A stretch of 64,000 nucleotides of DNA from Candidatus Kuenenia stuttgartensis (GTDB lineage: Bacteria > Planctomycetota > Planctomycetia > Gemmatales > Gemmataceae), in contig CAMCLK010000005.1 in the NCBI GenBank assembly GCA_945875585.1, positions 50,136 to 114,135 of the forward strand, in the 5' to 3' direction. Below, piece by piece: positions 46,419-55,644 of the stretch (position 1 is its first letter; every line of letters starts with the position of its first letter). The notes beneath the pieces are model-generated. The model had not been told where the DNA came from. It made no database searches and saw nothing but the letters and a program-made list of their open reading frames with translations. The position numbers were made by a program, and so were the translations under genes.

Positions 46419-48635
46419 TCAGGTCACCCTGGATCCCCAATTCAGGCGTCCCTTGGAAGTGCGCAGTTCTGCCAGCGTGATCTGTACCAGTCCATCATTC
46501 GGGTTGGCATCGCTGTAACTCACTCTTAAATTACCTGTGTCGGTTCCCCACGGGTTTCGCAGAATCAGACCTGTTAACCTACCATTGGCATCTGTAATAG
46601 TCGACCATACCGTGTAGGCGTGGTTAGTCACAAATTTTCGGCCGAGCGTTCCAATAACCCGCCTTTGGCCAGTTGCGGCATTGGCCGGAATCTCATCGAA
46701 GGAATCACTGAGCGAAACGGTTAGGTATTGCGGGTTGGCCCCGGAAAAACGTTGCAGGATATCGGCACCCAGTGCAGCCATCGTGGCATAACCGCCGCGC
46801 AGGAACGGGACACCCGTCTGGGTGCTGCCAAAAAACTGTAAGACTTCATCAGCGCCTGTGCTGGCGAGGTCACCGTAATTGGGTGCCCCTGCGACACGCT
46901 GATCTGCCATGGCGATCCCCTTCTCGGCAATAGCCACCCATATCGAATTTTCAAATCCCAAATTGGCATAGTTGGGTTGAACGGTGCTCCCCGCCTTCAG
47001 TGGCAGAATCGCGTCAACGCGGTAAAAATTATTCCCGAGTTTCAGTCCGTAGGTTCCGTCACCGAAATCCACCATGTTTTTGCGGATGGCCCATGAGTTG
47101 CCCGGGCCGGTGTTGCGAGCCAAAGCGGCGAGTGCTGAAACCACTTTGCAGTCGCTGACGACTCCCTGATTGATGTCGGTGGCCTTTGGGCCCATCGAGG
47201 AGAAGAGCGGTTTGTCGGCAAAGGAGCGAGTGGCCAGACCGGCCGTGAAAGCCGGTCCGGGAATGGCGTCACCGTTGAGTGTGCGATCTGCGCCCGGGTT
47301 GGTGAATTGCGCAACACCCTGATCGGCGTCAACGGCGGTCAAGTCCGCGAGAATATCGCCGGAAATGTCGCCAACAGGCGGATCACGCCAAAAGATGTCT
47401 CTGCCAGTACCGCCAGTCATTGAGTCGAAAGAAGCGGCATCGATGGCGACCAACCAGTCGTCGCCTCCATCGCCGAACAGGTCGTCAATGGCGCCGTTGC
47501 CATTGATGGTGTCATTCCCGTTGCCACCGTGGAGGGAATCAATTCCGTCGCCACCCAGTATGAAGTCCAATCCATCGCCACCATCCGCGAAGTCATTACC
47601 ATTTTGGGCGCGAATGACATCGTTGCCGGCGTCGCCATAGAGTGAATCATCTCCATTGTTGCCTTCGACGAGATCATTTCCGTTACCACCACGGATGTTA
47701 TCGTTGTCACTGTCTCCAGTGATTATGTCATCTCCATCGTTTCCCTGAATGGTATCTGTGCCCGAGCCTCCGTGGATGGTGTCCGCGTCTGGTCCGCCGG
47801 TGATGAAATCGTTACCAGCTTCGCCATTGATGGAGTCGAGGCCTGCCATGCCGACGATGATATCGTTGCCATTGCCGCCAAGGAGTGCGTCGCTTCCAGC
47901 TTCGCCGTTGATGGCGTCATCGCCTTCACCACCAAAAATGCTATCGTTTCCGTTTCCGCCATTAAGGCCATCGTTTCCCGTGCCACCATTGATCAAGTCG
48001 TTGCCATTACCACCTGCTATGGAATCAATTCCGTCTTCACCAAAGATCTGGTCATTGCCATCACCGGCCTGAATGGTGTCGTTTCCCGCTCCGCCTGCGA
48101 TATTGTCTAACCCGCCTTGGGTGTTGATGGTGTCATTGCCATTACCGCCATCGACAGTATCGTCCCCTGAACCGGTGGTGATGGAATCGTCTCCACCTTG
48201 TCCATAAAAGAATCCAGCACCAACCGCCTGAATGGTGTCGTTGCCGTTGCCGCCATCGATAGTGTTTGGGCCACTTCCACCGATGAGTCGGTCATTTCCA
48301 TCATTTCCAATGGCTTGAATGCGGACCCGTATTCCTGTGGCATTGAAGGAGTCGTTGCCTAGACCGCCGTTGAAGGAAATTTTGTTGACCCTACTGGCTA
48401 AGTAGGTGCCCCTAACGGTATTGGCTCCCTCAGTAACACGGATCTGGTCGATCTGTGCGGGTGCGACACCGGTGCGGATATACTCCACACGTACCGTTGT
48501 AGGCAGATCGTTGGCCTGAATGGTAAGCAGACCTGTTAACTGGTTGAGAGAGATGGCGCTGACTGTCGGGTTATCCCGAACTTCGAGCGTTTCGAGCCTG
48601 AGAATAGTGCAAGACGCTGGTTTTCTGGTCTTCAT
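46419..48635 (-). CDS. Calcium-binding RTX-repeat protein with calpain-like (C2) cysteine protease domain
   Basis: A 738-residue protein from the ATG at 48635, which has GGGAG about 10 bases upstream; an earlier ATG at 48668 is also in frame. The N-terminus has the surface-protein motif LETLEVRDNPT. Residues about 100-395 are an array of RTX nonapeptides of the GGNGNDTI type, which fold into a calcium-binding beta roll. The C-terminal 280 residues resemble calpain: catalytic Cys in GVVSDCKVVSAL (near 492), His in TNHAYTVW (near 670) and Asn in RNPWG (near 692), all present. It is probably secreted and calcium-activated. The gene stands alone, 101 bases upstream of the sulfatase gene on the same strand. 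Confidence 0.88.
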   Translation of the reverse strand: MKTRKPASCTILRLETLEVRDNPTVSAISLNQLTGLLTIQANDLPTTVRVEYIRTGVAPAQIDQIRVTEGANTVRGTYLASRVNKISFNGGLGNDSFNATGIRVRIQAIGNDGNDRLIGGSGPNTIDGGNGNDTIQAVGAGFFYGQGGDDSITTGSGDDTVDGGNGNDTINTQGGLDNIAGGAGNDTIQAGDGNDQIFGEDGIDSIAGGNGNDLINGGTGNDGLNGGNGNDSIFGGEGDDAINGEAGSDALLGGNGNDIIVGMAGLDSINGEAGNDFITGGPDADTIHGGSGTDTIQGNDGDDIITGDSDNDNIRGGNGNDLVEGNNGDDSLYGDAGNDVIRAQNGNDFADGGDGLDFILGGDGIDSLHGGNGNDTINGNGAIDDLFGDGGDDWLVAIDAASFDSMTGGTGRDIFWRDPPVGDISGDILADLTAVDADQGVAQFTNPGADRTLNGDAIPGPAFTAGLATRSFADKPLFSSMGPKATDINQGVVSDCKVVSALAALARNTGPGNSWAIRKNMVDFGDGTYGLKLGNNFYRVDAILPLKAGSTVQPNYANLGFENSIWVAIAEKGIAMADQRVAGAPNYGDLASTGADEVLQFFGSTQTGVPFLRGGYATMAALGADILQRFSGANPQYLTVSLSDSFDEIPANAATGQRRVIGTLGRKFVTNHAYTVWSTITDANGRLTGLILRNPWGTDTGNLRVSYSDANPNDGLVQITLAELRTSKGRLNWGSRVT

Positions 48636-48764
48636 GGAATCACGACTCCCATCAAGGAACAGTGCCACGAGTTGTGGATACTGACGTCTTCATTGTGCGG
48701 CATGGGTTTGGGAATGTCAAGCTGGCTGATCCGGCCTACCCGCTGGTTTTATCGAGCAATCAAA

Positions 48765-50099
48765 TCAGAACAGCTCATCAATGGGCTTACCATGGGGTAA
48801 GACCATATTGGGACGGCCCGTGTGATCGAGTGCTGTCGCCGCGGTGTCGATTCCCAGATGGCGGTACACCGTGGCCAGTACATCGTGGACCAGTTTGGGA
48901 TTGTCGCGTGGATGCGCACCCTTGGCATCGGAAGAGCCCACAACGCGACCGCCCTTGACCCCGCCACCAGCAAAGGCCGCCGACATAACGTAAGGCCAGT
49001 GATCGCGTCCGGCGCGGTCGTTCACCACGGGTGTGCGGCCGATTTCGCCCCATGCCACAACCAGAGTACGGTCAAGCACGCCCCGGTTTTGCAGGTCGTC
49101 GAGAAATGCCGTGAAAGCGCGGTCCCAACGTGGCAGGAATCCTTGTTTTTGTGATTCGAAGCCCTTCTTGTGGAAATCCCACCATCGGAGGTCGACAGTC
49201 ACCAAACGCACACCCGCCTCAACCAAGCGCGCCGCCAACAGCATCCGTTGGGCCCAGTTGGGGCAACCACATCTTTCAGGATCTTTCGGGTCGAATTCAG
49301 GCATTTGTCCATAGGCTGCGCGCAGCGATGGAGATTCTGAATTTAGATCGAAAGCTTTCCGCGCGCGGTCGCTTCTAAGTAAATCGAGCGCCTGCTGCTG
49401 GAATCGGTCCAGTGATTCGGTCTGTGCCGAACGGGGCCCCTGATCAAAAGCATTCACCAAGGCCCGGCCCTCATCGGGAGTGGGAGCGCCGGGGCGCGCT
49501 GACGGGGTGAGGTTGGGCACCTTGAAGACGGCGTCACGAGCAGGATCGCTTTTAGTTTCGAATGGCCGGCAGGCGGAGCCCAGCCATGCGGCATCGGTAC
49601 CCGGCACCATGCGCGGAACCATCACATAAGCGGGCATGCCGGGATCGGTGTCGCGCAGGAATTTGGCCGCCCATGCCCCGCAACTGGGCATGGTATTCAC
49701 ATCTGGTTGAGGGCCTGATTTGTAACCAGTGAAGCAAATCTGGTCAGCATCGGAGTGCCCAACGTTGCCATCTTCCGGAAGATGGCGCAGGCTGCGAACC
49801 AGCGAAAACCGGTGCATGGCTTTTGCCGAGAGTGGCAGATGCTCGGAGAGGCGGACGCCCGGAACACTGGTGGCAATGGAAGCGAATTCCCCCCTGATTT
49901 CAGCAGGAGCGTCTGGCTTGGGGTCCCACATATCGTGCTGGCTGGGGCCTCCACGCATCCACAAGATCACCACCGAGGTTGGCCCCGAACGATTGAGCGC
50001 CCGGGCTTCAAGCCTCAAAAGGTCTGGTAACGACAATCCTACAGAGCCCAACATGCCTACTTGCAGGAGTTGACGGCGATTATAGGTGGGGGCTGCCAT
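48765..50099 (-). CDS. DUF1501 domain-containing protein, standalone subtype
   Basis: A 444-residue protein from the ATG at 50099, which places a Tat-like signal at the N-terminus (NRRQLLQVGMLGSVGLSL). The frame is open to 50243, where other starts (50132) are possible, and no start has a strong ribosome-binding site. It belongs to the same subtype as the gene at 33318: MRGGPSQHDMWDPKPDAPAE and FASIATSVPGVRLSEHLPLS. It also shares AWGEIGRTPVVNDRAGRDHW and the IDTAATALDHTGRP ending. It has no DUF1553 partner. It follows the unknown protein at 50173 by 73 bases on the same strand. Confidence 0.9.
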   Translation of the reverse strand: MAAPTYNRRQLLQVGMLGSVGLSLPDLLRLEARALNRSGPTSVVILWMRGGPSQHDMWDPKPDAPAEIRGEFASIATSVPGVRLSEHLPLSAKAMHRFSLVRSLRHLPEDGNVGHSDADQICFTGYKSGPQPDVNTMPSCGAWAAKFLRDTDPGMPAYVMVPRMVPGTDAAWLGSACRPFETKSDPARDAVFKVPNLTPSARPGAPTPDEGRALVNAFDQGPRSAQTESLDRFQQQALDLLRSDRARKAFDLNSESPSLRAAYGQMPEFDPKDPERCGCPNWAQRMLLAARLVEAGVRLVTVDLRWWDFHKKGFESQKQGFLPRWDRAFTAFLDDLQNRGVLDRTLVVAWGEIGRTPVVNDRAGRDHWPYVMSAAFAGGGVKGGRVVGSSDAKGAHPRDNPKLVHDVLATVYRHLGIDTAATALDHTGRPNMVLPHGKPIDELF

Positions 50100-50172
50100 A
50101 GGAGGAACCTTGCGCGGTGGGGGGTTCCTCATCTTTACATTGCAATGCGGATCGAAGCAAGCGGCAGGGGAG

Positions 50173-51348
50173 TCAATCGCAGTCAATCGTGCGATCCGAA
50201 GACACGGAATGGGGAGGTTGCTCCGAAACCAGTTCTGCTTCAATAATCAACGACCGTTCCGTGGAGTCTATCTTGGCATCATCGCCGTAAGTCATGGCGT
50301 GCTGAAGGTGATCGTTGAGTCTACGCGGGTTTTTAGCAGCTAATACAGGCCGTGATTCTTCTTCACAGGCCAGCCTCATGAGCGCTCTTATCACGGGGAA
50401 GCCCAAGGCTGAATATTCCCGACCCGTCATTAGATGACGTATGAGTACCGACCACTCGATCCGCTGCCTGTTTCCCGGATTTGCCAGCACATGATCGATC
50501 AGTTTCGGCAAAGATGGAGCGTGCAACACGGGCACCGGTATGCCAACAAGCGCTCCAGCCACTTCCGCAACAAGCCCAGACTTGGCTAGACGCGGACAAT
50601 CGCCATCGGCATGAACTGTTACTTCGAGCAATCCCGCCGCCAAGGCATCGTCGAGAGTAATAATGGGTGTCCACGCTTTGACGTCGCCGCCTGCGAGCTG
50701 TCGCAACCATGGGGCCCTGGGGTCGATTCCATGTTCCACCAAAAGTCGCACCAAAAGGAGGCGCGCCAGGAGATCGGGTTTCGCTAACGGAATTGAATTT
50801 CTAAGCGATTCCAGCCATTTGGGAAGATTGACGCCTTCCAGTGTTGGCAATGCGGTGCGATGGTGCAGCGACTGTGCCATCATGCGGCCCGGCCAGTCCT
50901 CGGAAGCGATTGCCAGAGATTCCGTCAGAACGGGCGGTAATTCCAGAGGCGGCTCATCTGAATCTGTCAGGCGTTCCCGCACACGGTCGAGCAGCGCGGC
51001 AATGGAATCGGCGCGTATGGCGTTGCCTAGGATTCCGGCCAATTTTGATGTGTTTGGCTTGATTCGCTCTAAAAACGAGGCGAATTCCTGACCGAGATTA
51101 TCTTGAGCGGAACTGCTGCCGCTTGACGGGCGCAAGCCCACTTGCCTTAATGCCGCGGCATGCGCCAGCCAACGCCTGACGCGTGCCACGGGATCTGGTG
51201 CTGGGAGTGTGGCAAAAACAGCACTCCTGCGTTCTCCCTCTGGTTTTGGTGCGAATGCGGGATGAACAAGGGGTTCAAGTGCCGGCACAGACCGGGCCAG
51301 TCTTGCCAGTGCCTTTTCCTCGCGTGACCAATCGCTGTCGCTGTTCAT
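50173..51348 (-). CDS. Hypothetical protein, last of the bio-linked gene run
   Basis: A 391-residue protein I do not recognise. The start is ATG at 51348, with AAGGAGA 9 bases upstream; a TTG at 51357 is in frame but sits directly on that site. The sequence is soluble, leucine- and alanine-rich, and probably mostly helical (KPDLLARLLLVRLLVEHGID, GFPVIRALMRLACEEESRP). It has no signal peptide or membrane segment. It starts 29 bases after the TIM-barrel gene stop on the same strand, so it likely belongs to the bioB-bioF transcription unit. No catalytic motif is visible. Confidence 0.7.
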   Translation of the reverse strand: MNSDSDWSREEKALARLARSVPALEPLVHPAFAPKPEGERRSAVFATLPAPDPVARVRRWLAHAAALRQVGLRPSSGSSSAQDNLGQEFASFLERIKPNTSKLAGILGNAIRADSIAALLDRVRERLTDSDEPPLELPPVLTESLAIASEDWPGRMMAQSLHHRTALPTLEGVNLPKWLESLRNSIPLAKPDLLARLLLVRLLVEHGIDPRAPWLRQLAGGDVKAWTPIITLDDALAAGLLEVTVHADGDCPRLAKSGLVAEVAGALVGIPVPVLHAPSLPKLIDHVLANPGNRQRIEWSVLIRHLMTGREYSALGFPVIRALMRLACEEESRPVLAAKNPRRLNDHLQHAMTYGDDAKIDSTERSLIIEAELVSEQPPHSVSSDRTIDCD

Positions 51349-51377
51349 GGGACGCAATCTCCTTGGGGATAAAGGGA

Positions 51378-52214
51378 TCAGGCGCCTGTGAGGCGGGCTT
51401 CCACTTCGCGCAAGTGGCGCAAGCCTTCACGCGCAATGGTTTCCGGGTCTGGGGTGTAGTCGAACACCTCAATCGACAGATAGCCGCGATACTGAATGTC
51501 GCGAAGTGCTTGAAGGATTGGTAAAAAGTCGGTCTCGCCCATGCCAGGAGCGCGCCTGTTGGCATCGTTGGCATGGAAGTGGCCAAGCCTGTGATAATGC
51601 TTGCGGATAATCTCTGCTGGCGCCGCTTCGTCGCCACACATGGCTTTCACATCGAGGTGAAGCCCGAATAGGGGGTGGTTGAGCCGGTCGAGCATGGCGT
51701 CGCCTTCCCGTGCTGTTTGCAGGAAATCCGCTTCGGTGGGTGCCAGCGGCTCAAGCAACAAGCGTACTCCGGTTTTTTCCAGATGGGGAACAACTTGTCT
51801 GAAGGTATCGATGAACCAGTCGGTTGCCTGACCGTGTGTCGCCCCTGCGGGAATTTTTCGCTGCAAAGGAGACCCAAAGACCATGAGGTCGCCACCGAAG
51901 TCGCGGCATGCCACGGCCAGTTCGCCAAGGTAGGCGGCTGTATTGGCGCGCACTACCGGATCTGGGCTGGTGACCTGATATCCTTCGGTACGTGCCAGCA
52001 GCCAGTGCAGACCAATGATTTTCAGACCAGCGCGCTCGGCGGTATCGCGAACTTGTTTGCGCGTGGCCGCGTCGCACTGGGTGATGCGGGGTGCCAGTGT
52101 GAATGGAGCCAATTCAAGGCCTTGGTAACCGAGGCCGGCTGCCGTGGAGCAAACTCGGGCGTGGTCCCATCCTTCAAATGTCTCATTGCAGATAGCGTGT
52201 GGCCAAAGGCTCAT
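51378..52214 (-). CDS. Sugar phosphate isomerase/epimerase (xylose isomerase-like TIM barrel)
   Basis: A 278-residue protein of the AP_endonuc_2 / xylose isomerase-like superfamily. The beta strands and metal ligands follow the usual pattern: LGYQGLELAPF, IIGLHWLL, VRLLLEPLAPTEADFL with the glutamate ligand, GLHLDVKAM with the aspartate, GHFHANDANRRAPG with the histidine, and YLSIEVFDY. It probably isomerises or epimerises a sugar or polyol; the substrate is unknown. It starts 2 bases after the stop of the 1141-residue membrane protein and is followed 29 bases later by the unknown protein at 50173. Confidence 0.9.
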   Translation of the reverse strand: MSLWPHAICNETFEGWDHARVCSTAAGLGYQGLELAPFTLAPRITQCDAATRKQVRDTAERAGLKIIGLHWLLARTEGYQVTSPDPVVRANTAAYLGELAVACRDFGGDLMVFGSPLQRKIPAGATHGQATDWFIDTFRQVVPHLEKTGVRLLLEPLAPTEADFLQTAREGDAMLDRLNHPLFGLHLDVKAMCGDEAAPAEIIRKHYHRLGHFHANDANRRAPGMGETDFLPILQALRDIQYRGYLSIEVFDYTPDPETIAREGLRHLREVEARLTGA

Positions 52215-52216
52215 GG

Positions 52217-55200
52217 TCAGGTCTCCAGTTGGTGGGGAAGAATCGTGGCAGGGGTGGTGCCGATCAGGTGGATGGCATGGCCGGAAAGTATGAGTTCAGT
52301 TCCTGTTCCACTCGCATCGGAATGATTCCACCGGTTGGTGAAATCATCGTATGTCCATGGCATGTCCTGAAATCGAACAATCCAACTGGGCCGAATCACC
52401 GCCGGTTCACGGTCTGGCGGATCGGAATCGACCGTCAGGGCCCACTCATCGTGTTCCGAGTCCAGCCGGTAGTGCATTGTTTTGACATCCGACCGGAGTG
52501 TCAGTGAGCGTTCAGCCGATTTCAAATTTTCCGCCATGGGTCCAAGCAGCGAAACCACCTGTTCATCGTTGAGCTGCACTCCGGCGGCACAAAGGCACCA
52601 GGCGGCAGCGAGCGCCACGCCTGGCCTGCGTTCGGGTGGCAGTGTGTTCAACCAATGGCCAGCCTTGAAACTGCCCCAAAGATTGCCCGCGCGGAATTCA
52701 AAAGTAACCACAATGGCTGGGTCCGATTCAAGCGGCGCCCCCGGGACCGAAAGGAATGCCTGTGCCCGGTGCGTTGATAGTCGGAGTAAACTGACCTCAA
52801 GTGGGCGTTCCAAAGGGGCCGCATTCTGCAGTGACCAACCGGGGCTCACAGCGAGCGGGTCGATGAGATTACGGCGGATAAATCGTGAAACCGCTTCGCG
52901 AACGTCTTCCAATTGTTTCAGAGACTGACGCTCGCGGGCACGATCTCCTCCCTCACAGACAGGCTTTCCTGCCTTGCGGAGCCTTCTAAAGATGCGCGGA
53001 AGTGTCCCACCATGCAATCCAGGTTCAAAAAGCGCCCGCATATCTTCTCCACCCGGACCGGCAGGGGCATAGCGCGGTCGGGTTGGACGATTGGCAGCGT
53101 AAAGACCACGGTTTTCACGGAATTCCCAAAAGAGGAAACCGAAGGCGTTGGGCATGAGAAAGATGGTGGTGGTTACTGTCGACATGGCCAACCAGTAACC
53201 CAAATAGGGGCTCAGGGCAGGGATCCACGTCTCGCTGCCCATGGGGCCCATAACAGGATAAAGCACCTTGGCTGCAACAAAACAGATTGGAAGCTTCAGG
53301 GGGTGAAGCATCGGCTCGACCATAACAATAAAAAGTATCCGGCTGACTTCACGCACCGGAACCCACACAAGCGATACCGCCACACGCACGGCGGTCATAA
53401 TGGTCGAATCGTTTCCACGCGACTGAAGAGCCTCGTCGGCCCGTACAAGAGCCGTTTCCGCACCCTTGATCAACGCCTTATAAATCCGGTCAAATCCATC
53501 GAGTAGCCGGCCCAGCAACCCGGCACGCATGGCGAGCACCAGATCGAACATGATTTCGGCAAGGCGCTGGTCGAGTATCAGGAATGGGCGCGTGGTCATG
53601 ACCAACGCCAGCAGGCACCACCAGATGACTACGGATTGAATATTGGGGATGAGGTAGGGTGCCAAAAGGTACACGGCCATAATCATGGCAACCGGTTTGA
53701 TCACACAATACCAAGCCACTTTCAGGGGTATCACCACGGCAGACCGGAACGCCGGGTGGCGAGCCAGAATAAGTGGTAGGTCCTCAATGAGCCAATGAAG
53801 CCCAGACGCGATTCTTCTCAACCACCCTCCAAGGCGATCGCGCAGTTTGTCATTGGCAAAGAGGTACGCCATGGCGGTGCCAAGACTGATAATCCAGAAC
53901 CAAGCCAGCCATGTGGAAACGGGGCTTGTTTGATCCTGCTTGCCTGCGCCGCCGGGGAGATGGCGTCCAAGTACCACAGCAATCGTTACTACAACAAGGG
54001 CTATGCCGTAAGGGGCAATGAATAATGACCAAGCTTTCCTGCCCCAGTCGGTTCCAAACAGCACTGAGGTCAGGTTTTGAAGGAGCTTGCCATGGATCTG
54101 GCCGGTCCGGTAAATTCCTTCGAATTTAAAGGTCAAAAGCCTGTCCAACCGCAGAAGCGGATCGTCTGTCCCCCATTCGCCCTTGGCTGTGATGTCGGGC
54201 AATTTGAGATTGTTGCGGCTGATGGCATCCCGCACATCAAAGTAACTGAAATAACCATCTGCCAGAATCCGGTCGATCAGTTCGCTGACCACCTTGCGGC
54301 GCGCCACCAGTTCGAGGGGGTGCTTGGGTTGAAGCCCTACATCGTCCAGCGCGTCTTCCAGAAATGGCTGAAACCGATCGCGCAATACCTGCTGGCAGGT
54401 CGATAATCTGCCTTTGAATAGTTCTCTTAGCTTGCCGCTTTCCGGTTCATCCAGCCGCACTCCGGGCAGATAGCGCAACACCGTTTGCAACCGGCGCGCC
54501 GCCTGAACAGTTTCTTGGTGCGGAAGAACGCGGCGAATGGGGCGCACCCCCACGCTGGTGATCCATCGATAAATATCAAGCGACTGCGCGGGGCGTTCAG
54601 TTTCATCCACTATGGCCTGAAGCTCAAGCAGAAGACGCCGTTCACTGGTAACGTAAATGCCTTGATCCGCCTTTTCCAGAACAGGATACAGGCTTGTTTC
54701 AAGTTGCGCGGAGACGGCATCGTTGAGGTGCAACGGATCACGCAGACCGCGCACCAGATCGCGCAGGTGCGACCGTGCCAGATCTTCGGCGCGGCGCGAG
54801 CGGTCGCCTGTGCTGAGGCGCGCGACCTGCATCATCGCACTAGCGGCATCAACCAATTGTCGACGCTGGTGAAACCGTTCCGCGCGGGCTTCCAGATCCA
54901 CCACGTAAGGATCAAAGTCGTGTTCTGGTTCATCATGCCCGGAGATTACAGCAAGCAAGGGCTGGCAGGTACGTTCGATACTATTCAGATCCACATCTGT
55001 CGCCAGATCTTCCGTCAGTTTCCGCAACGAAGCAGAATCCAGAATAGGCAAGCAGGCTGAAAGGCGATCACGTTCCAACCGGCTCAGCAGCGCCAAGTAA
55101 ACAAGAAACTCACGGGCAAGGTCTGTGTCGGTTCCATGGTGCTCCAAGCGACCCTCGCTGACAAGCGTGGCGCGAATTTCCTCACGTTCAGCGGCATCTA

Positions 55201-55642
55201 GGAGAGTGAGATACCGACGAATATCTAAATTGTTGTGGCAATGGTTCGTGAGGGCATCTTCAACCAGAGCCTGAAACAGCAGCCTGCCGCACCTTGATTT
55301 CAGCCGGTTTAATTCACGTTCCTGCCGCGCCACTTCCTCGCGGGGTGGTGGCGCGCCCAGAGAAGGGTGCGGACTTGTTTGCGCGATTTCATCGTCAGAC
55401 GGTTTCAGGATCAGGAAGATGGTTTCTGGCAATATTTGGGTCGGGCTTAGGCCCAATTCTGTTGGCTCGATTCGCCGGAACAGTTCCTGCCTCGCCATCA
55501 CCACATAACCACGCGCCAACGCGGCAGAAATGGACCCGCTGCGAAGTGTGCTAGTGGTGGCCTTTTCGAGCAGGCGAGCCGACGCCAGCATGGCTCCTGA
55601 ATGGCAGGAGCTTAATATAGTCTGTAATGTCGCTATGTCCAT
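52217..55642 (-). CDS. Very large hypothetical membrane protein, coupled to bioF
   Basis: A 1141-residue protein I do not recognise. The first 520 residues look helical and soluble (ERELNRLKSRCGRLLFQALV, LTLLDAAEREEIRATLV). From about 545 there are six or more hydrophobic segments, including FIAPYGIALVVVTIAVVLG, WFWIISLGTAMAYLFA, VAMIMAVYLLAPYLIP and WWCLLALVMTTRPFLI. The last 300 residues are soluble, with an arginine-rich hinge and a mixed alpha/beta tail. It starts 2 bases after the bioF stop and ends 2 bases before the isomerase start, so it is clearly part of that operon. No ATP-binding or catalytic motif is evident. Confidence 0.8.
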   Translation of the reverse strand: MDIATLQTILSSCHSGAMLASARLLEKATTSTLRSGSISAALARGYVVMARQELFRRIEPTELGLSPTQILPETIFLILKPSDDEIAQTSPHPSLGAPPPREEVARQERELNRLKSRCGRLLFQALVEDALTNHCHNNLDIRRYLTLLDAAEREEIRATLVSEGRLEHHGTDTDLAREFLVYLALLSRLERDRLSACLPILDSASLRKLTEDLATDVDLNSIERTCQPLLAVISGHDEPEHDFDPYVVDLEARAERFHQRRQLVDAASAMMQVARLSTGDRSRRAEDLARSHLRDLVRGLRDPLHLNDAVSAQLETSLYPVLEKADQGIYVTSERRLLLELQAIVDETERPAQSLDIYRWITSVGVRPIRRVLPHQETVQAARRLQTVLRYLPGVRLDEPESGKLRELFKGRLSTCQQVLRDRFQPFLEDALDDVGLQPKHPLELVARRKVVSELIDRILADGYFSYFDVRDAISRNNLKLPDITAKGEWGTDDPLLRLDRLLTFKFEGIYRTGQIHGKLLQNLTSVLFGTDWGRKAWSLFIAPYGIALVVVTIAVVLGRHLPGGAGKQDQTSPVSTWLAWFWIISLGTAMAYLFANDKLRDRLGGWLRRIASGLHWLIEDLPLILARHPAFRSAVVIPLKVAWYCVIKPVAMIMAVYLLAPYLIPNIQSVVIWWCLLALVMTTRPFLILDQRLAEIMFDLVLAMRAGLLGRLLDGFDRIYKALIKGAETALVRADEALQSRGNDSTIMTAVRVAVSLVWVPVREVSRILFIVMVEPMLHPLKLPICFVAAKVLYPVMGPMGSETWIPALSPYLGYWLAMSTVTTTIFLMPNAFGFLFWEFRENRGLYAANRPTRPRYAPAGPGGEDMRALFEPGLHGGTLPRIFRRLRKAGKPVCEGGDRARERQSLKQLEDVREAVSRFIRRNLIDPLAVSPGWSLQNAAPLERPLEVSLLRLSTHRAQAFLSVPGAPLESDPAIVVTFEFRAGNLWGSFKAGHWLNTLPPERRPGVALAAAWCLCAAGVQLNDEQVVSLLGPMAENLKSAERSLTLRSDVKTMHYRLDSEHDEWALTVDSDPPDREPAVIRPSWIVRFQDMPWTYDDFTNRWNHSDASGTGTELILSGHAIHLIGTTPATILPHQLET

Positions 55643-55644
55643 TA

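Noticed and set aside
47772..48110. Long antisense frames over the calcium-repeat gene and over other large genes
   Set aside because: They are by-products of repeat or codon bias in the coding strand; none has motifs of a known family.
47350..48400. CRISPR-like repetitive DNA
   Set aside because: The repeats are 27-base units coding for GGNGNDTI nonapeptides in frame. There are no equal spacers and no cas genes nearby.
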